A stretch of DNA of 64,000 nucleotides, from NCBI GenBank assembly GCA_948146395.1, contig OX411549.1:37594693-37658692 (forward strand). The letters are read 5' to 3'. The stretch comes from Fragum whitleyi. Its lineage: Eukaryota; Mollusca; Bivalvia; Cardiida; Cardiidae. Below are positions 21,311-30,868 of this stretch, piece after piece (within the stretch, counting starts at the first letter, position 1; each line of letters opens with the position of its first letter). Under the pieces are notes generated by a model, which saw only the letters and a program-made list of their open reading frames with translations, did not search any database and was not told the origin of the DNA. A program made the position numbers and the translations under genes.

Positions 21311-21465
21311 CTTGGAAACAGCAGCAAAGACAGATCCAAACTTGTCCATTTTCTCGAGATGTTTAGAAATCCAGCCGGGTAATTTATTGACGGTAGAAAC
21401 ACGTGAATATCTTCTGTCTAGTAACAAAATACAGGCATAATCACCTCGATGACGGATAGCTCGCC
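21311..21465 (-). CDS. DDX11: DDX11 DNA helicase, penultimate exon (motif VI)
   Basis: The exon encodes G-R-A-I-R-H-R-G-D-Y-A, the arginine-finger motif VI of XPD-family SF2 helicases, followed by L-L-L-D-R-R-Y-S and L-P-G-W-I, the signature order at the C-terminus of DDX11/CHL1. The gene product is an Fe-S 5'-3' DNA helicase of replication forks and sister-chromatid cohesion (family knowledge). The acceptor AATTTGTAG|GG and donor CAAG|GTAGG are good. The phase is 1 at entry (completing Gly) and 0 at exit. All catalytic Arg and Gly positions expected in motif VI are present. Confidence 0.93.
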
Positions 21466-21560
21466 CTACAAATTAGAAGAAACTATTGCAGAAAATACAA
21501 TGTATAGCAAGATGGTTGAACACTGCAAATACTAGATTCAAATCTTGGCTTCAAAACCTC

Positions 21561-21785
21561 AAATTTGTTTGAATGGGATTTAACACCGAAATAGACTTTC
21601 AGTCATATCACAGTGACTGGAGCACCTTACAATGGATGCCTAAAATATCTCGCACCAGTATATGTACAAGAATTACATCCTTTTCTATCCTCCAGCTGCT
21701 ATCCCACATAGGTTTATGATTTTCTACCCATTGGTAGGAAACATATGTCGGAAAGGATTTGTTCTGCCATAAGGGATTAAACTAA
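21561..21785 (-). mobile_element. SINE copy, diverged, head lost
   Basis: The complement shows the SINE body and tail: CATCCTTTTCTATCCTCCAG, CTACCCATTGGTAGGAAACA, and TTTGAATGGGATTTAACACC at the tail. The B box is decayed. It is in a DDX11 intron. Confidence 0.75.
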
Positions 21786-22414
21786 ATAATTAGCAAATTA
21801 GAAAGGGCTTTCCTGATATTCTAGCCTGACAGTCTGCTTGCTTGGGGCGCTTGTGATAATCTGCTAGCATTGTTTCGAGATGACTAGCATAGCAAACAAA
21901 AATGGCAGGTAGCTTAACCTTTTATTCGTTTTTTTTTCCAAAATCTCAAAATCTTCGTTTTGTTTTGATATTTCATTATCTAAAGGGAGGAATCTATCAA
22001 TAAGAAATATCTTTACTCCTTTTATAAATCTAAAAATGTCTTCGGTGTTTTTTTCTGGGATTAAGCTTTGAGTCACATTACTTTTATTGCCTAGACACCA
22101 GGTCATTTTCAAAAAGCACTTGTGGTGCGTTTAAGATGGACAGCTCGCTATAAATACTATTTGCGACTAGCATTTTCATATTTTAAATGCAGGACTGGTA
22201 AGCACACCCAAACTACAAAAGAGGACTTTTTGCATATTTTCTGTTTCTTGAATTATTGCTCTACCTCTCTGTTTAATTGTTTTTGAAATATCACACTCAA
22301 AGAGGGCCCTTTTTTGCATGACAAGTCATAACTATCTACAGCCCCGAGCATCTCAATAGCCCAGCAGAAAACCATGTAACACTTATAACAGTTTTGAAAA
22401 GACTCTTATTTATA

Positions 22415-22936
22415 CCATGGCATCAATTTTCCAATTCATACAAGAAATTCAGTGTTACCTCATATAACATGGCATCAATTTTCTAATTCATACAAGAAAT
22501 TCAGTGTCACCTCATATAACATGGCATCAATTTTCTAATTCATACAAGAAATTCAGTGTTACCTCATATAACATGGCATCAATTTTCTAATTCATACAAG
22601 AAATTCAGTGTTACCTCATAAACCATGGCATCAATTTTCCAATTCATACAAGAAATTCAGTGTCACCTCATATACCATGGCATCTATTTTCTAATTCATA
22701 CAAGAAATTCAGTGTTACTTCATATACCATGGCATCAATTTTCTTATTCATACAAGAAATTCAGTGTTACCTCATATACCATGGCATCAATTTTCCAATT
22801 CATACAAGAAATTCAGTGTCACCTCATATACCATGGCATCAATTTTCTAATTCATACAAGAAATTCAGTGTCACCTCATACACCATGGCATCAATTTTCT
22901 AATTCACACAGGAAATTCAGTGTCACCTCATTTTGT
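22415..22936. repeat. 52-bp minisatellite, 10 units, in a DDX11 intron
   Basis: ATGGCATC recurs at 22417, 22469, 22521, 22573, 22625, 22677, 22729, 22781, 22833 and 22885, always 52 bp apart. Units read ATGGCATCAATTTTCTAATT, CATACAAGAAATTCAGTGT, then CACCTCATATACC. Near-identity suggests recent expansion. Since 52 is not a multiple of three, all three frames cycle, which explains the repetitive open frames here. Confidence 0.95.
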
Positions 22937-23601
22937 TTCTGTTTAGGGTATAGATAAGCTTTCTCATCTGCAGTAAAGACAGATGGCTAGCCATTCTCAT
23001 AAGGGTCTGAATTTAGCCCTCCGGCCACATTACTGACCAATATTATAAATATAATATTGGTCTGTAGGGTGAAGAGGGAGGGATAAAAGTTGGATCTCTA
23101 AGAGCATTCGGAACACCACTCGGCCAATCTCACGATCAACCTTGGATGTACATGGACTATTATACATATAGGACTATTTTTAAAAATTACGGGAAAACAT
23201 TGCAAAAACTCGATTACTTCAGTTAAAATGGTGTTAGCCCTTGAAGTTTGAGTGAAAAGATTTGATGCACCACACTACTTGTTTAAGTCCCTGACATGAA
23301 ACCAACGTATCCTTATATCAATATATTTAGTTTCTTAAACAATAGCTGAAAATCTTAATTTTTTACAATGATTCGTCATTCTCAAAAATAAAGATTTTTC
23401 AGCCATTACTTACTGTTAAAGATATAAATTTAAAGATAGCGCGGGTTGTTCTCCCACTAATTTTTTTTACACTGTTTCCGCCTACCAAAATGCACAATTT
23501 GTTACATACCCATCCACCTTATTTAACTCCGAGGTTTATTGTAGTTAATGGAAATGGCTGCGTGATGTTCGGAATGCTCTAAGAAGGCATACACAACTTA
23601 C
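22937..23601. other. DDX11 intron remainder
   Basis: Holds an AT palindrome around 23038-23062 (CAATATTATAAATATAATATTG) and two short complementary phrases, AGAGCATTCGGAACA (23101) and TGTTCGGAATGCTCT (23567), about 470 bp apart with a short match. The latter are the tips of a probable MITE spanning about 23101-23581. No exon was seen. Confidence 0.45.
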
Positions 23602-23680
23602 CTATTGATTGATTGACTGCCTTCATACAGAGATTTTCATAATGGACCTGACCTGGCAGTTTCCCTTCAGAATCTTTTGG
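23602..23680 (-). CDS. DDX11: DDX11 DNA helicase exon (N-L-C-M-K-A-V-N-Q-S-I-G)
   Basis: 26 codons plus one base. The product Y-E-N-L-C-M-K-A-V-N-Q-S-I-G is the highly conserved lead into motif VI (Q-S-x-G-R). The preceding P-K-D-S-E-G-K-L-P segment is the usual variable linker. The acceptor is CTATCCTTCAG|CC and the donor is ATAG|GTAAGT. The entry phase is 0 and the exit phase is 1, matching both neighbours. Confidence 0.93.
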
Positions 23681-23929
23681 CTGAAGGATAGAATGAGGTA
23701 GCAGTGGATTACAATCTGACTTGGATAGAATGGATCTAAAATTGAGGGAGGGGTAGGGACTGACACTCCAATAGAAAAACTTTTTTCATGTTATTCAGTG
23801 TTTGCGTTAAATGTCTAACAATGACTTGAACAAGGCTATTGTAACAACATTTGGCTCATCTTCTGACAGAATGATGCCCTGATTTTCATTTATTTGGAGT
23901 TTGAAGTCACTTTTACTCATGCTCTTTTA

Positions 23930-24003
23930 ACATTCTTTCAGTCAAATAGCTGCAGCTGGATCACATAACAATGGATTCTTGGAATTTCACCCACCAGGAT
24001 TTC
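23930..24003 (-). mobile_element. SINE fragment (central body)
   Basis: AGCTGCAGCTGGATCACATA, ACAATGGATTCTTGG and CACCAGGAT match the complement of the SINE body. Both ends are missing. Confidence 0.55.
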
Positions 24004-24044
24004 CATGTGTGACAGGGTTCCTATTGATCAACAAGTTTAAGAGG

Positions 24045-24100
24045 GTGATCAAAGATCAATTTTGTCTGTACCTGTATAGACAAAATTGATCTTTGATCAC
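24045..24100. repeat. Perfect 23-bp hairpin
   Basis: GTGATCAAAGATCAATTTTG (then TCT) and its exact complement are separated by 10 bases. Related, decayed versions are near 27320 and 31020. It is in the DDX11 intron. Confidence 0.8.
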
Positions 24101-24323
24101 TCACTTTTAGTTGCAGAACTATAATAAGGTAATGTCTTGATAACATTATACAAACATGAACTAGACTGTTGCAAAGAGAACTAATACACCCATACAAGTG
24201 CTTATCAAAAAAAAAAAATCCATTTTCCATCAAAGGGCCATAACTCTGTCAAAAGTCAGATGATCGTAACCAAAATATCACTTGCACATCTGTGCTTGAT
24301 ACTGATCACATTTGTATAATTAA

Positions 24324-24544
24324 CCCTTTCCTGTTTTACAAAGTTTTGGACCTGTCCAAATTCAAAGGTTTTGCAGATGAAATTTTAAAGTGGATTTAAT
24401 TTGAAAAATAACCATTCAGTAGGGTAGAAAATAGTGTGGAAAAAGATGAAATTGCTTGTCAGAAGCAATTTCTTCTTTTTGCACAATGTTTTCTCAATTA
24501 TAAAATCACAGGCACGTAAAAAGCAGGGATTAAACAGCAAAGGG
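24324..24544. mobile_element. 221-bp MITE with TTAA target duplication
   Basis: TTAA at 24320-24323 and 24545-24548 flanks ends CCCTTTCCTGTTT and AACAGCAAAGGG, as in piggyBac-type insertion. The hairpin core TGTGGAAAAAGATGAAATTG is central. The copy at 53477-53697 has exactly the same length and is inverted relative to it. It lies in the DDX11 intron. Confidence 0.85.
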
Positions 24545-24732
24545 TTAAAGGAAATCCACCAATTAGATCCTGAGAAATTGAGCAGACACAAAACACCTAC
24601 GGATAGACCAACAAGCTGACTCTTTTATATCCCATACATAGTTTTGGATGGTATAAATATATGAAACTTCAAGTTGAAATGGATAAATATTCTAGCTAAA
24701 GTAATATAAGAGTATTGAATATGTGCCTTTGG

Positions 24733-24893
24733 ACATCATCTAAAAGCACATTAACTTGGTAAGAACATCATCTAAAAGCACATTAATTTGGTAAGAACAT
24801 CATCTAAAAGCACATTAATTTGGTAAGGACATCATCTAAAAGCACATTAATTTGGACAGGACATCATCTAAAAGCACATTAATTTGGCAAAGA
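24733..24893. repeat. 32-bp minisatellite, 5 units, in a DDX11 intron
   Basis: The unit is ACATCATCTAAAAGCACATT followed by AATTTGGTAAGA. The copies are near-identical and stop 32 bp before the DDX11 splice donor at 24925. Confidence 0.93.
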
Positions 24894-24925
24894 ATTGTAT
24901 TCACAGCACTGTCTCCAGGACTTAC

Positions 24926-25010
24926 AAAGTTGGCATTCAGGTATTCCATTTTCTCCTTCAGTTCTGGAGAGTTGATATTCGGGTATGGCATCCCAACCAT
25001 CATCACACAT
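24926..25010 (-). CDS. DDX11: DDX11 DNA helicase exon (V-G-M-P-Y-P-N)
   Basis: It encodes C-V-M-M-V-G-M-P-Y-P-N and S-P-E-L-K-E-K-M-E-Y-L, a segment conserved through the DDX11/XPD/RTEL1/FANCJ group directly after motif V. The first base completes Arg (AG|A) with the previous exon. The acceptor is CTATTTATAG|A and the donor is TTT|GTAAGT. 85 bp gives 1 + 28 codons. Confidence 0.93.
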
Positions 25011-25074
25011 CTATAAATAGAACAGTTAGATGGCTCAGTATGAAACAGTCATTAATTCCTATTAACAAATAGAC

Positions 25075-25205
25075 AGTTACAACTGTAATGTGCTGAGCCA
25101 TAAAGTTGTCAAACAAAATGATGCCTTAGCATGAAACAGTTGTAACTGCCTGTAACCATATAGGCAGTTATAATCATTTTGTGTTAAGCCATTAAGTTGT
25201 CAAAC
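25075..25205. repeat. Hairpin MITE (AGTTGTAACTGCC family), doubled copy
   Basis: AGACAGTTACAACTGTAATG lies next to a complete hairpin, GAAACAGTTGTAACTGCCTG / AGGCAGTTATAATC (25134-25180). It is in the DDX11 intron. Confidence 0.6.
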
Positions 25206-25239
25206 GTTGAGCAAAAAGTGAACCCATGGGTAGTGTGAA

Positions 25240-26497
25240 AACAAGAGGACCAAGATGGTCCTAGATTGCTCACCTGAGTCTCTATGACCCCTGGGACATT
25301 ACATTAATTAGATAGGCAGATGTCAAAAGGAAGATAATTGCCTAAGATCAATAACATGGAACGTTTTCAGCAAAGAGCAAGACAGATATGCCTTTTTGCT
25401 CTTTGATTCTATGTAAAAAGGGATGCACCCGGGTGGACCCCAAAAGTGACCCCAGGGTCTTGATATGAACAAACTTGGAAGAGGTCTATAAGATGATGCT
25501 ACATTCTAAATATGAAAGCTGTCTGCCTTCTGGTTTCAGAGAAGAAGATTTTTGAAGGTTTTCCCATTTTCACCCATCATGCTCAGATGAGCTGAAAGGG
25601 ATGCGCCTGGGTGGAGCTCAAATATGACCCAAGGGTCTTGATATGAACAAACTTGGTAGGGGCCCACTAGATGATGCTACATACCAAAAATGAAAGCAGT
25701 GTGTCCTCTGGTTTCGATTAAAGAAGGTTTTTAAAGATTTTCGCTCTTGATTCTATGTAAAAAGGGTTGCACCCGGGTGGACCCCAAATATGATCCTAGG
25801 GTCTCGATATGAACAAACTTGGTAGAGGTCCACTAGATGATGCTACATACCAAATATGAAAGCTGTCTGCCTTCTGGTTTCAAAGAAGAAGATTTTTGAA
25901 GATTTTCATTTTTTTACCCTTCGTGCTCTTAAAAGATAAAGGGATGCGCCCGTGCAAAGCCCAAATATGACCCAAGGGTCTTGTTATGAACAAACTTGGT
26001 AGAGGCCCACTAGGTGATGCTACACACCAAGTATTTAAGCTGTCTGCCATCTGGTTACAGAGAAGAAGATTTTTAAAGATTTTCGCTCTTTGAGTCTATG
26101 TAAAAGGGTTGGGCCCGGGCAAAGCCCAAATATGACCCCAGGGTCTTGATATGAACAAACTTGGTAGAGGTCCACTAGATGATGCTACATACCAAATATG
26201 AAAGCTGTCTGCCTTCTGGTTTCAGAGGAGAAGATTTTTAAAGATTTTCAAATTTTAACCCTTTTTGTTAAGGGTAAAGGGAAAGTTAAGGGTGGATTTC
26301 ATTTATTTGAACAACTTTGGTAGAGCTTGACCCAAGGAACATCCCTGCCAAGTTTCATCAAGATTGGCCCACTGGTAGGAGGAGAAGATGTTTAAAGAAA
26401 TTGTGGACGACGCACAACGGACGACTGACGACGGACGAAGGACATTCTCCGATCCCAATAGCTCACCTTGAGCACTTCGTGCTCAGGTGAGCTAATA
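25240..26497 (-). mobile_element. Pearl-like element, CTCACCTGAGCAC family, in a DDX11 intron
   Basis: It begins ACAAGAGGACCAAGATGGTC, CTAGATTGCTCACCTGAG. Core repeats carry GGGTCTTGATATGAACAAAC and CTAGATGATGCTACATACCA (near 25456, 25633, 25800, 25977 and 26141). An ACGACGGACGAAGGAC tract follows, and it ends in the hairpin GAGCACTTCGTGCTC + AGGTGAGCTAA. A close relative is at 45622-46473. Confidence 0.8.
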
Positions 26498-27396
26498 AGA
26501 CAAATTAATCTTCCACTGTCAAGTGATAAGTATCACTTTTCAATATACCTTTTTAAATATCTTTAATCCATTACCAAATCACATTTTAGACTGATAAAAT
26601 TTCAAATAAAGAGTGGCCGGCTATTTCTAATTGATGAAATGTTAATTTTCCTTTTAATATTTAGCATCAAAAACATTTTGGGACAATGAAGAAATTGCTT
26701 GTAACAGGTAACTTCATCATTTTCCAATTAAAGTTCAGCAGCTTTTATTCTCCAGGGTTGTCAAAAGGTGGAATTAAGTGGCATTGGGTTAAAATCTATA
26801 AAAGTAGATGGCATGAAATAAATTAATTGAGTTTTTTAAACTTTATTGTCATCTTTTATTTCAATTTATGACGCATTGTAATTAACATCAAATAACTTAT
26901 TTTGTATTTGTTTAAATATTGGACCAGAAAAAGCTGAATATTCATACATTTCTTGAAGAAAATCAGCATAAAACCAGTCATCATAAACTATCATAAATGA
27001 AAAATCCTTTCTTGTAGGTAAGCATATTTCGCGATAATCATTTGATAATTTCTACGTTGAAATTTCTTAATGATTGTGTTCTCCATTTGTTCATTTCTCC
27101 ATATTTGATGTCATTTAAAACCATGACTTTGCAACAGAATTTAATTGGAAATTGACAAGATTAAAATGAATTAATCCTAAATTAAATCCTTTTTTTTTAC
27201 ATTTCATATTTTTGTTTGGTAGAAAACGAAAAATAGATTGTTTCTGTGTAAAATCTTTAATTTTTACAACCCCTGAATTTTCATGTGTGACGTGAAAATA
27301 TAAGTAAAACTTTTATTGATCACTCAATAAAAGATCAATTCTGCACTAAAACAAACACTTATCCTCAATATTTATTGATAACAATGAGCTGGTTAC
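26498..27396. other. DDX11 intron remainder
   Basis: AT-rich. A hairpin-core relic at 26686-26740 (ACAATGAAGAAATTGCTTGT / AACTTCATCATTTTCC). No exon was seen. Confidence 0.5.
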
Positions 27397-27488
27397 CTTC
27401 CCAAATCATCTGAGAAGTTGATGCCTTCACTCATCTTACCACCCACAACACACAGTAACAGGGATCCAGTCAAGCTGCCTTTAGAGTT
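27397..27488 (-). CDS. DDX11: DDX11 DNA helicase exon (motif V)
   Basis: It encodes [20 protein letters not shown], which is helicase motif V of the XPD-like family (G-K-x-S-E-G-I-N/D-F) with all signature residues. 92 bp gives 30 codons plus AG of a split Arg. The acceptor is TTTTTCCCCACAG|AA and the donor is GGAAG|GTAACC. The intact motif argues for a working gene rather than a pseudogene. Confidence 0.95.
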
Positions 27489-27758
27489 CTGTGGGGAAAA
27501 AAAGGTGAAGCATTGTCTTTGCATACTTTGTGCTGTCAATCACTTTCAGGCGTGATTTTAATAGGATTAAGATTTTTATGAATATTAAGACTTTCATAAT
27601 GTGTTGCATGGGAAAATTTCCATTAAGTTGTGCAAGATATCCAAAACCGATATCTAGCACCTAATGACAAATCCACATTATACTTTAACTGAGACTTTTT
27701 CAGCTGAAATGGTAGAAATTCAAATCAAATTTTTCAGAGATATGAACTTCTGAATATT

Positions 27759-27918
27759 AAGGTAGAGGACCTGTAATAGTTCCGCAAAGTTTTGGAAGTC
27801 ATCAACTTCAACAGTGTTAACAAAGGTTTCCTAATGAAATCATTAGGAAACCTTGGATAACACAGTTTAAGTCCATAACATCCAAAATGTGGCAGAACTA
27901 TTACGTTTCCACTTCCTT
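27759..27918. mobile_element. Palindromic MITE (AAGGTAGTGGAC family) in a DDX11 intron
   Basis: AAGGTAGAGGACCTGTAATA on the left, TTACGTTTCCACTTCCTT on the right, and the centre AAGGTTTCCTAATGAAATCA. It ends 73 bp before the next exon boundary. Confidence 0.85.
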
Positions 27919-27991
27919 AATGCCACAGAAGCATGCACAAGTCTGAATGATGCAGGGTCATAAAATGCTTTATCTATCATACATACAGTAC

Positions 27992-28060
27992 CTGTATACA
28001 CGATGAGTACTGTTGCAGAACATAATCCACTTGTCCTGCCCTCTTTGGTTCTCTGAAAAT
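27992..28060 (-). CDS. DDX11: DDX11 DNA helicase exon (I-F-R-E-P-K)
   Basis: 23 codons, phase 0 on both sides: I-F-R-E-P-K-R-A-G-Q-V, then a Y-V-L-Q-Q-Y-S-S-C-I-Q end. This matches the I-F-x-E-P-K ... V-L-x-x-Y-S-x-C-I region of DDX11. The acceptor is ATCTTGTAG|A (an AG seven bases further in is rejected because it would lose the conserved I-F). The donor is ACAG|GTACTG. Confidence 0.92.
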
Positions 28061-28238
28061 CTACAAGATAGATTGGACAATATTTTATTTCAAATACAAA
28101 CCCTAAGTTGTTGGTACCTGGAACTATATTGATAACACATTTTCTCATTTTCTAACAAATTAGAGCTGTCTCCCAAAATAAGAAGGGGTGTGTGTTTGAA
28201 GTATTTACCTATATTGCTTGAGGTGTGTGAGTGTGTGC

Positions 28239-28259
28239 GTTGGGGGGGGGGGGGGGGGG
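28239..28259. repeat. Homopolymer G run
   Basis: About 18 consecutive G after GCGTTG, preceded by a GTGTGTGAGTGTGTGC tract. The length is prone to sequencing error. Confidence 0.9.
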
Positions 28260-28339
28260 TAGCACTGTATCCCAATTATATTGGTTTAGTTTTGCAGACA
28301 GAATGATGGTCAGATAGATAGACTGAGAAAGGTAATACA

Positions 28340-28414
28340 CATCCTCGCTAGCCAAGGGTGATGCCCACTACGAATAGAAGACGTAGTGGGCATCACCCTT
28401 GGCTAGCGAAGATG
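28340..28414. mobile_element. 75-bp foldback element with 33-bp TIRs and 9-bp target duplication
   Basis: CATCCTCGCTAGCCAAGGGT with GATGCCCACTACG (33 bp) is mirrored by its complement with one mismatch, around a 9-base loop. GGTAATACA flanks it directly on both sides (28331-28339 and 28415-28423). A 9-bp duplication is typical of Mutator-like transposition. It lies in the DDX11 intron. Confidence 0.88.
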
Positions 28415-28619
28415 GGTAATACAATGTACCATCAAACTTATTGGTGAAGAGGCATTTTGAGGCATAACTGTTGTAAGAGTCTATATATTTTTGGACACTC
28501 ACAACAGTTTTGCACTGCTATCACCCGGGTACTGCAACTTTACCCTTATAATGCTGTGTCATGGTGTAAAAATTATGGAAAAAGTATGAAGAAAGCCTGT
28601 ATTGCACAAATTGTTAGTT

Positions 28620-28776
28620 AAGGTAGTGGACCCGTTTTTTGCAACATCTCTGAAGTGAAGAGCTTTAACAGTGTTAACCGAGGTTTCCTAATGATTTTTA
28701 TTAGGAAACCTTGGTTAACATTGTGAAAGAATATGTGGCCCAATATGTTGTGGAACTATTATGGGTCCACTACCTT
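28620..28776. mobile_element. Palindromic MITE (AAGGTAGTGGAC family) in a DDX11 intron
   Basis: AAGGTAGTGGACCCGTTTTT on the left and ATGGGTCCACTACCTT on the right, with the centre ACCGAGGTTTCCTAATGA. It lies about 90 bp downstream of the exon at 28870 in transcript order. Confidence 0.87.
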
Positions 28777-28869
28777 AAAATTCAATTTGAAAGAAATGGA
28801 TTTTCAAACTTTTCTGGCTTCAAAAGGTAAATAAGTTGGTTTAAATAAGATTTTGTTATCCTAACTTAC

Positions 28870-29019
28870 CTTCTTTTTATTTTCAATTTTCTGTAAAACG
28901 CCATTTTTCTCCCAGTATGTGAAAACCAACTTCTCGTAGTCGTAAGATGGGAAAAAGCAGATCACACCGCCTGGCACTATGTTACATATATTACACACAA
29001 GTCGACCCAGCTCATCAAG
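28870..29019 (-). CDS. DDX11: DDX11 DNA helicase exon (F-F-P-S-Y, motif IV region)
   Basis: This is the most 5' DDX11 exon recognised. Its 50 codons (phase 0 both sides) give D-E-L-G-R-L-V-C-N-I-C-N, then V-P-G-G-V-I-C-F-F-P-S-Y and Y-W-E-K-N-G-V-L, the start of helicase domain 2 in DDX11/CHL1 (family knowledge: E-x-G-R-x-L-x-N-x-C-N, V-P-x-G-V-x-x-F-F-P-S-Y). The acceptor is TGTAATTTCAG|CT and the donor is AAGAAG|GTAAGT. The Walker A and B motifs, the Fe-S cluster cysteines and the N-terminal ~700 residues expected of the full enzyme should lie at higher coordinates. They were not found up to 64000. Confidence 0.93.
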
Positions 29020-29235
29020 CTGAAATTACAAGGTATATCTTCTATGAAGCAATGTTTGCCATAGGTTTAACACCAATTTTAACGGTAAAACCGTCATTTC
29101 CAAGTGGCTGGTGCGCCTACCAATGGCTTCATGTTGTTTCTTATGCAATTACAACCAACAAGCTTCATCCAAACAACCAGCAGGCCACCCCAATTGGGTA
29201 AACAACTTTTCATTTGCCAATTGGTGTTATATATA

Positions 29236-29480
29236 TAGAGGTAGATTTTGTGCGGTGAGCCATGAAATCTTTTTTTTTAATGTTAGATTCTTGTGCTATT
29301 TGATCAAAATAGATATATCTGGTTGAAATATTGCACTAAGAAATTGAAAAATTTACCTTTTAAACCAACATTATTATTGCCTGTCTTAAAACGTAAGGTT
29401 CACTCAAATATGTACTTTCATAATTGCAGTGAAGGGATCAGCTCAGTTTTGAAAATACATCTATATCTCTAAGGTAGGCC
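29236..29480 (+). mobile_element. MITE (GTAGATTTTGTGCGGTGAGCC family)
   Basis: It begins AGGTAGATTTTGTGCGGTGA and closes with AGCTCAGTTTTGAAAATACA. Related copies are at 42325-42415, 42410-42790, 50876-51185 and 63802-63890. Confidence 0.65.
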
Positions 29481-29559
29481 AAAAATAATTGAAGGAAAAG
29501 GTGTACATTTAAGTCAAATTATTTCGAAAACCATCCATCCATAAATATTAATAAGATAT

Positions 29560-29710
29560 ATATGTGACACACAATGACCCAGAAATTGACCTTGGTAACT
29601 GTAGATGCTCAACATCAAAATCTATCATCTTACCAAATATGAGCATTTTGTTCCGAATAGCCTTGCTCTTGAAGTAATTGGCAATGTTAAGTTTTTTGGT
29701 TAAGTTTTGC

Positions 29711-29763
<53 letters not shown>

Positions 29764-29805
29764 ATGATAAAACAATATGCCCCCAATCCATTGTGCCATA
29801 TATTT
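29560..29805 (+). mobile_element. Pearl-like fragment with (ACAG)n microsatellite
   Basis: GACCTTGGTAACTGTAGATG and ATTGGCAATGTTAAGTTTT, then about thirteen ACAG units (29711-29763), then AAACAATATGCCCCCAATCC. It is the tail half of the ACAAGATGTGTTTGTG family (compare 43814-44263). Confidence 0.7.
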
Positions 29806-29934
29806 TGGAAATTGAATAAAGCGCTTAATTATATGGCTTAGTGTGAAACAGTTGTAACTGCCTTAAAAATAGAGCATACCAATAACTATGTTTTTCCTCT
29901 CCCACTTCTCAGCAGGAGATTTACATTAATTAGG

Positions 29935-30005
29935 GGTCATCCCAATACTATTGTAGGTGCCTCTATAATAATAGGCACTTACAATAGTATTCCACTGAAC
30001 CCTCA
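29935..30005. repeat. Hairpin MITE (GCACTTACAATAGT variant)
   Basis: CAATACTATTGTAGGTGCCT pairs with AGGCACTTACAATAGTATTC. It is the sister set of the AGTTGTAACTGCC hairpins. More copies are at 34638-34705, 34735-34803, 36241-36305 and 42165-42235. Confidence 0.7.
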
Positions 30006-30830
30006 AATTAAATACACAGCTTTTATGTTACAAGTTGATGTAATCTTATAATACAAGAGCATAACTACCATTACGCAAAAAATAATAAAGCACAAAATAA
30101 ATCATGTCAAAAGTATAGTTGATGAATGATCTTAACATTGTAAGTACAGCTTGCTTTTTCAAGATGTAGTTACAAAGTATTGACTTTTCATCAATTTTGA
30201 AATCATTCAAATAACACCTTATATCCCTTGGGAAAACTTGCTCATTTCTTCATTTCTCGCCAAAAAGAGTGCATGGATGTCAGTTTGATAAAAAGTTTCC
30301 CTGACACCTATATTATTTTCAGGTGGTCGCCTGCAGTTATGTCCATGTTATACAACAAAGATATATTTATCAAAACCCATTATACAACTGTTCAATGATA
30401 CCCTTTATATAATGAAAACCATCTAGGAGGAAATGACAGCTTAAAAGATTTCTCAATTGATTTTTGGTCCGCTGGAGGAAACAGTTCTCCATTATATAAT
30501 TGTCCAGAAATGGGAGCGTGCACAAATACACAACTTAAACCACAAGTATTGGCCTGAATAGTTGACAAGGAGGAACAACTCTGGCCCAGCCTATGGTATA
30601 TTTTCAAGACAAACTCAAAATGGAGGCCTCATATAAAGACAACTGCTCTCATTTTGGAACAGAAATAGTCAATTATTTGGAAATTCTGGGACAATTTAAC
30701 TCTTACCCCTTAATTAGTTATCCCCATGTGATTTGATATTTGTGAAAATATTGAAATAAAATTACGCAATTGTTTATATGGACATAGCGTTTTCCTGTAA
30801 AGAACCTGAATTTAAAATCCCTGGACAGAT
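30006..30830. other. Unique-looking sequence, no gene recognised
   Basis: It was inspected for upstream DDX11 exons on the - strand. The 71-residue frame at 30392-30607 has no helicase motif and no splice-site context. Nothing else is definable. Confidence 0.45.
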
Positions 30831-30868
30831 GGACTCGCAGGTGCAAAGCAATATCCCCTCTTCTTTGA

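Noticed and set aside
22415..22936. CRISPR-like look of regularly spaced repeats
   Set aside because: The units are contiguous with no unique spacers, in a eukaryotic intron.
22625..22957. 110- and 80-residue open frames with repeated peptides
   Set aside because: They are frame shadows of the 52-bp minisatellite; all three frames cycle through it, and there is no family or splice context.
30392..30607. Candidate upstream DDX11 exon on the - strand
   Set aside because: Its 71-residue product has no DDX11 motif and no acceptor/donor pair in phase with 29019.
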